A stretch of 64,000 bases of DNA, taken from contig CALYLX010000112.1 of the NCBI GenBank assembly GCA_944990035.1, forward strand, positions 1,302,001-1,366,000, given 5' to 3'. Positions 61,240 through 64,000 of the stretch are shown here, piece by piece. The DNA comes from Clitopilus passeckerianus. Its lineage: Eukaryota; Basidiomycota; Agaricomycetes; Agaricales; Entolomataceae. Below the pieces are notes generated by a model. It made no database searches. It was given only the letters and a program-made list of their open reading frames with translations, and had not been told where the DNA came from. The position numbers were made by a program, and so were the translations under genes. Numbering within the stretch: the stretch's first letter is position 1; each line of letters opens with the position of its first letter.

Positions 61240-64000
61240 TCAGCGTGAACAGTCCTCCCTCCTCCTCAAAATTCCCATCGCCTCGTCCCTCTCCATTTCA
61301 ACCGAGCCAATCAAGGTGACAAGTTCCTTCTCCCAATCCTCGTCCGACTGGAACCCGAACGTCGAATCCACAATTTTCCCCCAGGCTTCTCCTTGCGCCC
61401 CAACAAGCAACCCAGCCTGGTACAACTTCCTCCATGGTCCTTCCACCCTCGACCGTCCGCCACCGAGTGCGCCACCCAAGGCAGCACCGCAAGTCTCAAT
61501 CCAAAGCTCGCTCTCAGCAAACGTCCTTTTTCCTTCATCCTGCCTGAATTTACCACGGAACATTATTTGGCGTTGGAGGATATGTTCGGCAAGTCGGGAG
61601 GCAATTTTACGGTAGAGCATCGTGAGAGTTGTTGCTGGGACAGTGGCGCGCAGGAAGGAAAGGTGAGAAGAGACAAGGGCCATTGGTGCTATGATAGTTT
61701 CTGGGAGAGCAATGTCGTCTGTTTGGAAATTGGATTCGCTGGTGTCAAACGTTTAGACGAAACCTTCAGCAACAAAGAGAATGCACGCACGTTGGAGGCC
61801 TATTGAAATGTGCTTTGAGAGTGCTCTCGACTTCTGCACAGACTTGCTGTATAACCATAGTCTCGGCTCGTTCGACCGCCTGATCGAATTTGCTCTGAAG
61901 GGCATCAAAGATCATGTTTGTGGGGGTCGCTTCCCAGGCTCTAGGAACTGGCAGGAGTGAAGTTTCCTCTGCACGTTCACGTAGCTGAGGCCAATGATTG
62001 ACCTCTGCCCATAATTCGACGAAGAACTACAGGCGAACTCGTTTAGCAATCACCCGAGCGCCCAACAGCAAGTGAATCGACCTACCAGATCTTCACTCCA
62101 GCTCCTCATCGTACTCTCCATATACTTGGCACTCAGGAGAGCCTTACACAACCTTTGGACACCCTCGGTACCATGGGTCAAATTCTTTCCGTCTACACGA
62201 ATCGAGCTCTCTTCTCTAGGGCCGATGCTCACACCAAGAGCACCTGGAACTGCGCGTACAAATACAGATGAAAGGGATTCGAATGCGTCGAGGGAGGTAG
62301 TAATTCGGTTGAGGTACGCGTCAAGCAGAGGTAATTGGATGGACAAGAGGAAGCTCAGGCGTTGGTTGAAGTGGGGTAAAGGAGAGTAGCGGTCTATGGG
62401 CACAATGTGAGCGAAGGTAGAAAGCAAGTTGAGAGAGATTGTTATGCACCAGTGATCTGTTCGCATAGGCTCCTTATCCTCCTAGCTGAGCTAGTAGCCT
62501 TGACATTCGCACTAACTTCTTCAACCAGCCATGCATCTGGCCCGCCGATGATTTCTTGGTATTGATCATCCGCAACTGTTTCACGATTAGTATTGCCAGA
62601 AACTAGCCAATGGAATAGCGCTTACATTGTTTCTCTGCCTCCAACCATACCTCGAACCACTGCTCATTCCCGAGTATAATCTCACTTGTACCCTCCCATT
62701 TGTCTCCATCTTGTCCTGTGGCCGACGTATCTTCCAATGAGAACCCTTCCTCAACCATTGCAGAGTCAAATATCAAGGCCTGATAGATAGTATGTGCCAG
62801 CAATGATGGACGGTCGAGCAATGAGGGCATGATCTGCTTGAGTTTCTTCTCTACCATAGGGAGCAGGAGAAGTGAGAATTCCCGCTGAAAATTGAACTCG
62901 CTTAGAACTAGTGGTGCTCGTTGAATCTGAATTAAAACTCACCCATGCGTTGATATTAGAATACTCGGAAGCATCAAGCAATCTTTGAACGACGTCTTCC
63001 ATAAAACCTCTGTGGTCATGTATCAAGTTCAATACATGCGTGAAGAACCACTCGGGCTTGTCCAGCCTGTTAGTTTGCCGATTTCCGCTGAAATGGAAAT
63101 GGAAACGGAGGGAAATGGATTGGACCAATGCTTGTATGGGATAGATGCCTAGATCTTCTACCTCGACCTCATTTTCCAGAGAATGGACCTTCTCTCCCCT
63201 GAAAAAATAGATGGATGAGCATGTGTGAAGCTACATAAGAGGCGGTCAGCCTACAATTTCTGCAACCGAAGCATATTCTTGAAGATGTGCTCAAACTTGG
63301 CTCTATCCTCGACAGAGGCCTTATGGTAATTTACAGGCGTTGGCCAACCGAAATTTTCTGCGACCTCAATCAAGGAGCTAGAGGTCGGAAATGGTGAGCT
63401 TAGACCTTCACCAGCTATGTATTACAACATACCTGGCGAGAGCACCTTTCATGTCACCCCACGTTCTCTGCCTGACCCTCTTCAGTAACTTAATCACTCC
63501 AAGCTCTGGATGCTCGGGCATGGTTTCAGCATTTGCACAGGCCTTGATGACCTGCTCAACGAAGTCATTGAGAGCCTGGTACCCTGAGAGGTGTCGTGTC
63601 GTAAGTGCGCATTTGGATTGTCGAATTTGTTCGACTGCAGATTCTCTGTTCAATAAAGATATTAGTTTAAAGTAGTCTGAGACAGTGGAGAATATGCACC
63701 CAAGCTTCAACGCGTGCTCGACGACCTGCACATAGCCTCGCACACCGTATAGCTCCTTCAGATTCCTATGAATGCTCTCCAAATCCTCCAACATTGTTGA
63801 CTTTTGCTCTTGTTCCCCATCTTCGTCATCTCTAGACGCATAGCTTGACAGTAATTCTCTTGACAGCTCTGCCAACTCGTCCATTAGAGAGTGCCTCAGC
63901 AGGGAGAGGTTCTGGGCAGTGTCGAGGTCTTCATCAAGGTTGGTCCGTGTTGAGGATAGCAGGGTGTCGAGTTCGGATTTACTTTGTGTTAGCTGCACTA
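61240..64000 (-). CDS. RINT1/TIP20 vesicle-tethering protein (N-terminus beyond window)
   Basis: Subunit of the Dsl1/NRZ tether that receives Golgi-to-ER COPI vesicles, RINT-1/Tip20 family. The 5' end lies past the right edge; visible from about 63998 is a coiled-coil N-terminal part (MQLTQSKSELDTLLSSTRTN). Then come NLKELYGVRGYVQVVEHALK, LDKPEWFFTHVLNLIHDHRG, FMEDVVQRLLDASEYSNINA, YSPLPHFNQRLSFLLSIQLP and FFVELWAEVNHWP, and a C-terminal helical bundle. The penultimate junction (GTGCGT to ACACCAG, about 61747-61790) gives FNRPPTESNFQTDDIALPET. TGA 61240-61242. The helical architecture and RINT1 signature blocks are present; no frame loss found. Convergent with MCM3, with 171 bp between stops. 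Confidence 0.88.

Overview
The window is nuclear DNA of a filamentous basidiomycete, most likely an agaricomycete (mushroom-forming fungus). The evidence is dense genes on both strands, almost all split by many 45-65 bp GT-AG introns with CTRAY-like branch sites, divergent gene pairs with 100-350 bp promoters, and fungal housekeeping orthologues throughout. No transposon, CRISPR array, operon or prokaryotic feature was seen. I find 30 protein genes (two cut by the window edges) and one tRNA gene.

Layout: 1-1187 is the 3' half of an SRPK-type kinase. 2.2-13.8 kb holds, nearly all on the minus strand, a GPI-anchored chitin deacetylase, a SET/NAP histone chaperone, the SAC1 phosphoinositide phosphatase (divergent from U2 snRNP A'/LEA1 on plus), a TMEM205-like protein, the Rieske protein RIP1, a secreted GDPD-like protein and COX19. 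14-21.4 kb holds a Cys-3/MetR-type bZIP factor, NPL4, a Nudix CoA-diphosphatase-like protein, tRNA-Gln(UUG) and the eRF1 methyltransferase MTQ2. 21.6-30.8 kb holds a tricalbin (ER-plasma membrane tether), argininosuccinate lyase and UGO1. 30.9-40.8 kb is a mitotic block: kinesin-6 divergent from the kinetochore scaffold SPC7/KNL1, then an orphan coiled-coil protein. 41-48 kb holds ALG10/DIE2, a TauD-type dioxygenase and an OPT oligopeptide transporter. 48.4-56.3 kb holds PRP19, SGT2, a Myb-plus-C2H2 transcription factor and PRP17. 57.3-64 kb holds a small secreted repeat protein, MCM3 and the RINT1/TIP20 tether.

The most novel item is the 124-residue secreted protein at 57324-57754. It has a signal peptide and six tandem copies of a 14-15 residue unit ending in [YF]EW, each followed by a dibasic Kex2-type site. 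This is the architecture of fungal Kex2-processed repeat proteins, the precursors of cyclic RiPPs, repellents and secreted peptides. No maturation enzyme is encoded next to it.

The second strong signal is technical. At least eleven otherwise conserved coding regions lose frame by exactly one missing base, mostly in short homopolymers (SPC7 four times, MCM3 twice, kinesin once or twice, ARG4, UGO1, tricalbin, OPT). The uniform direction points to uncorrected deletion errors in the assembly rather than to pseudogenes, and protein models here should be built with that in mind.
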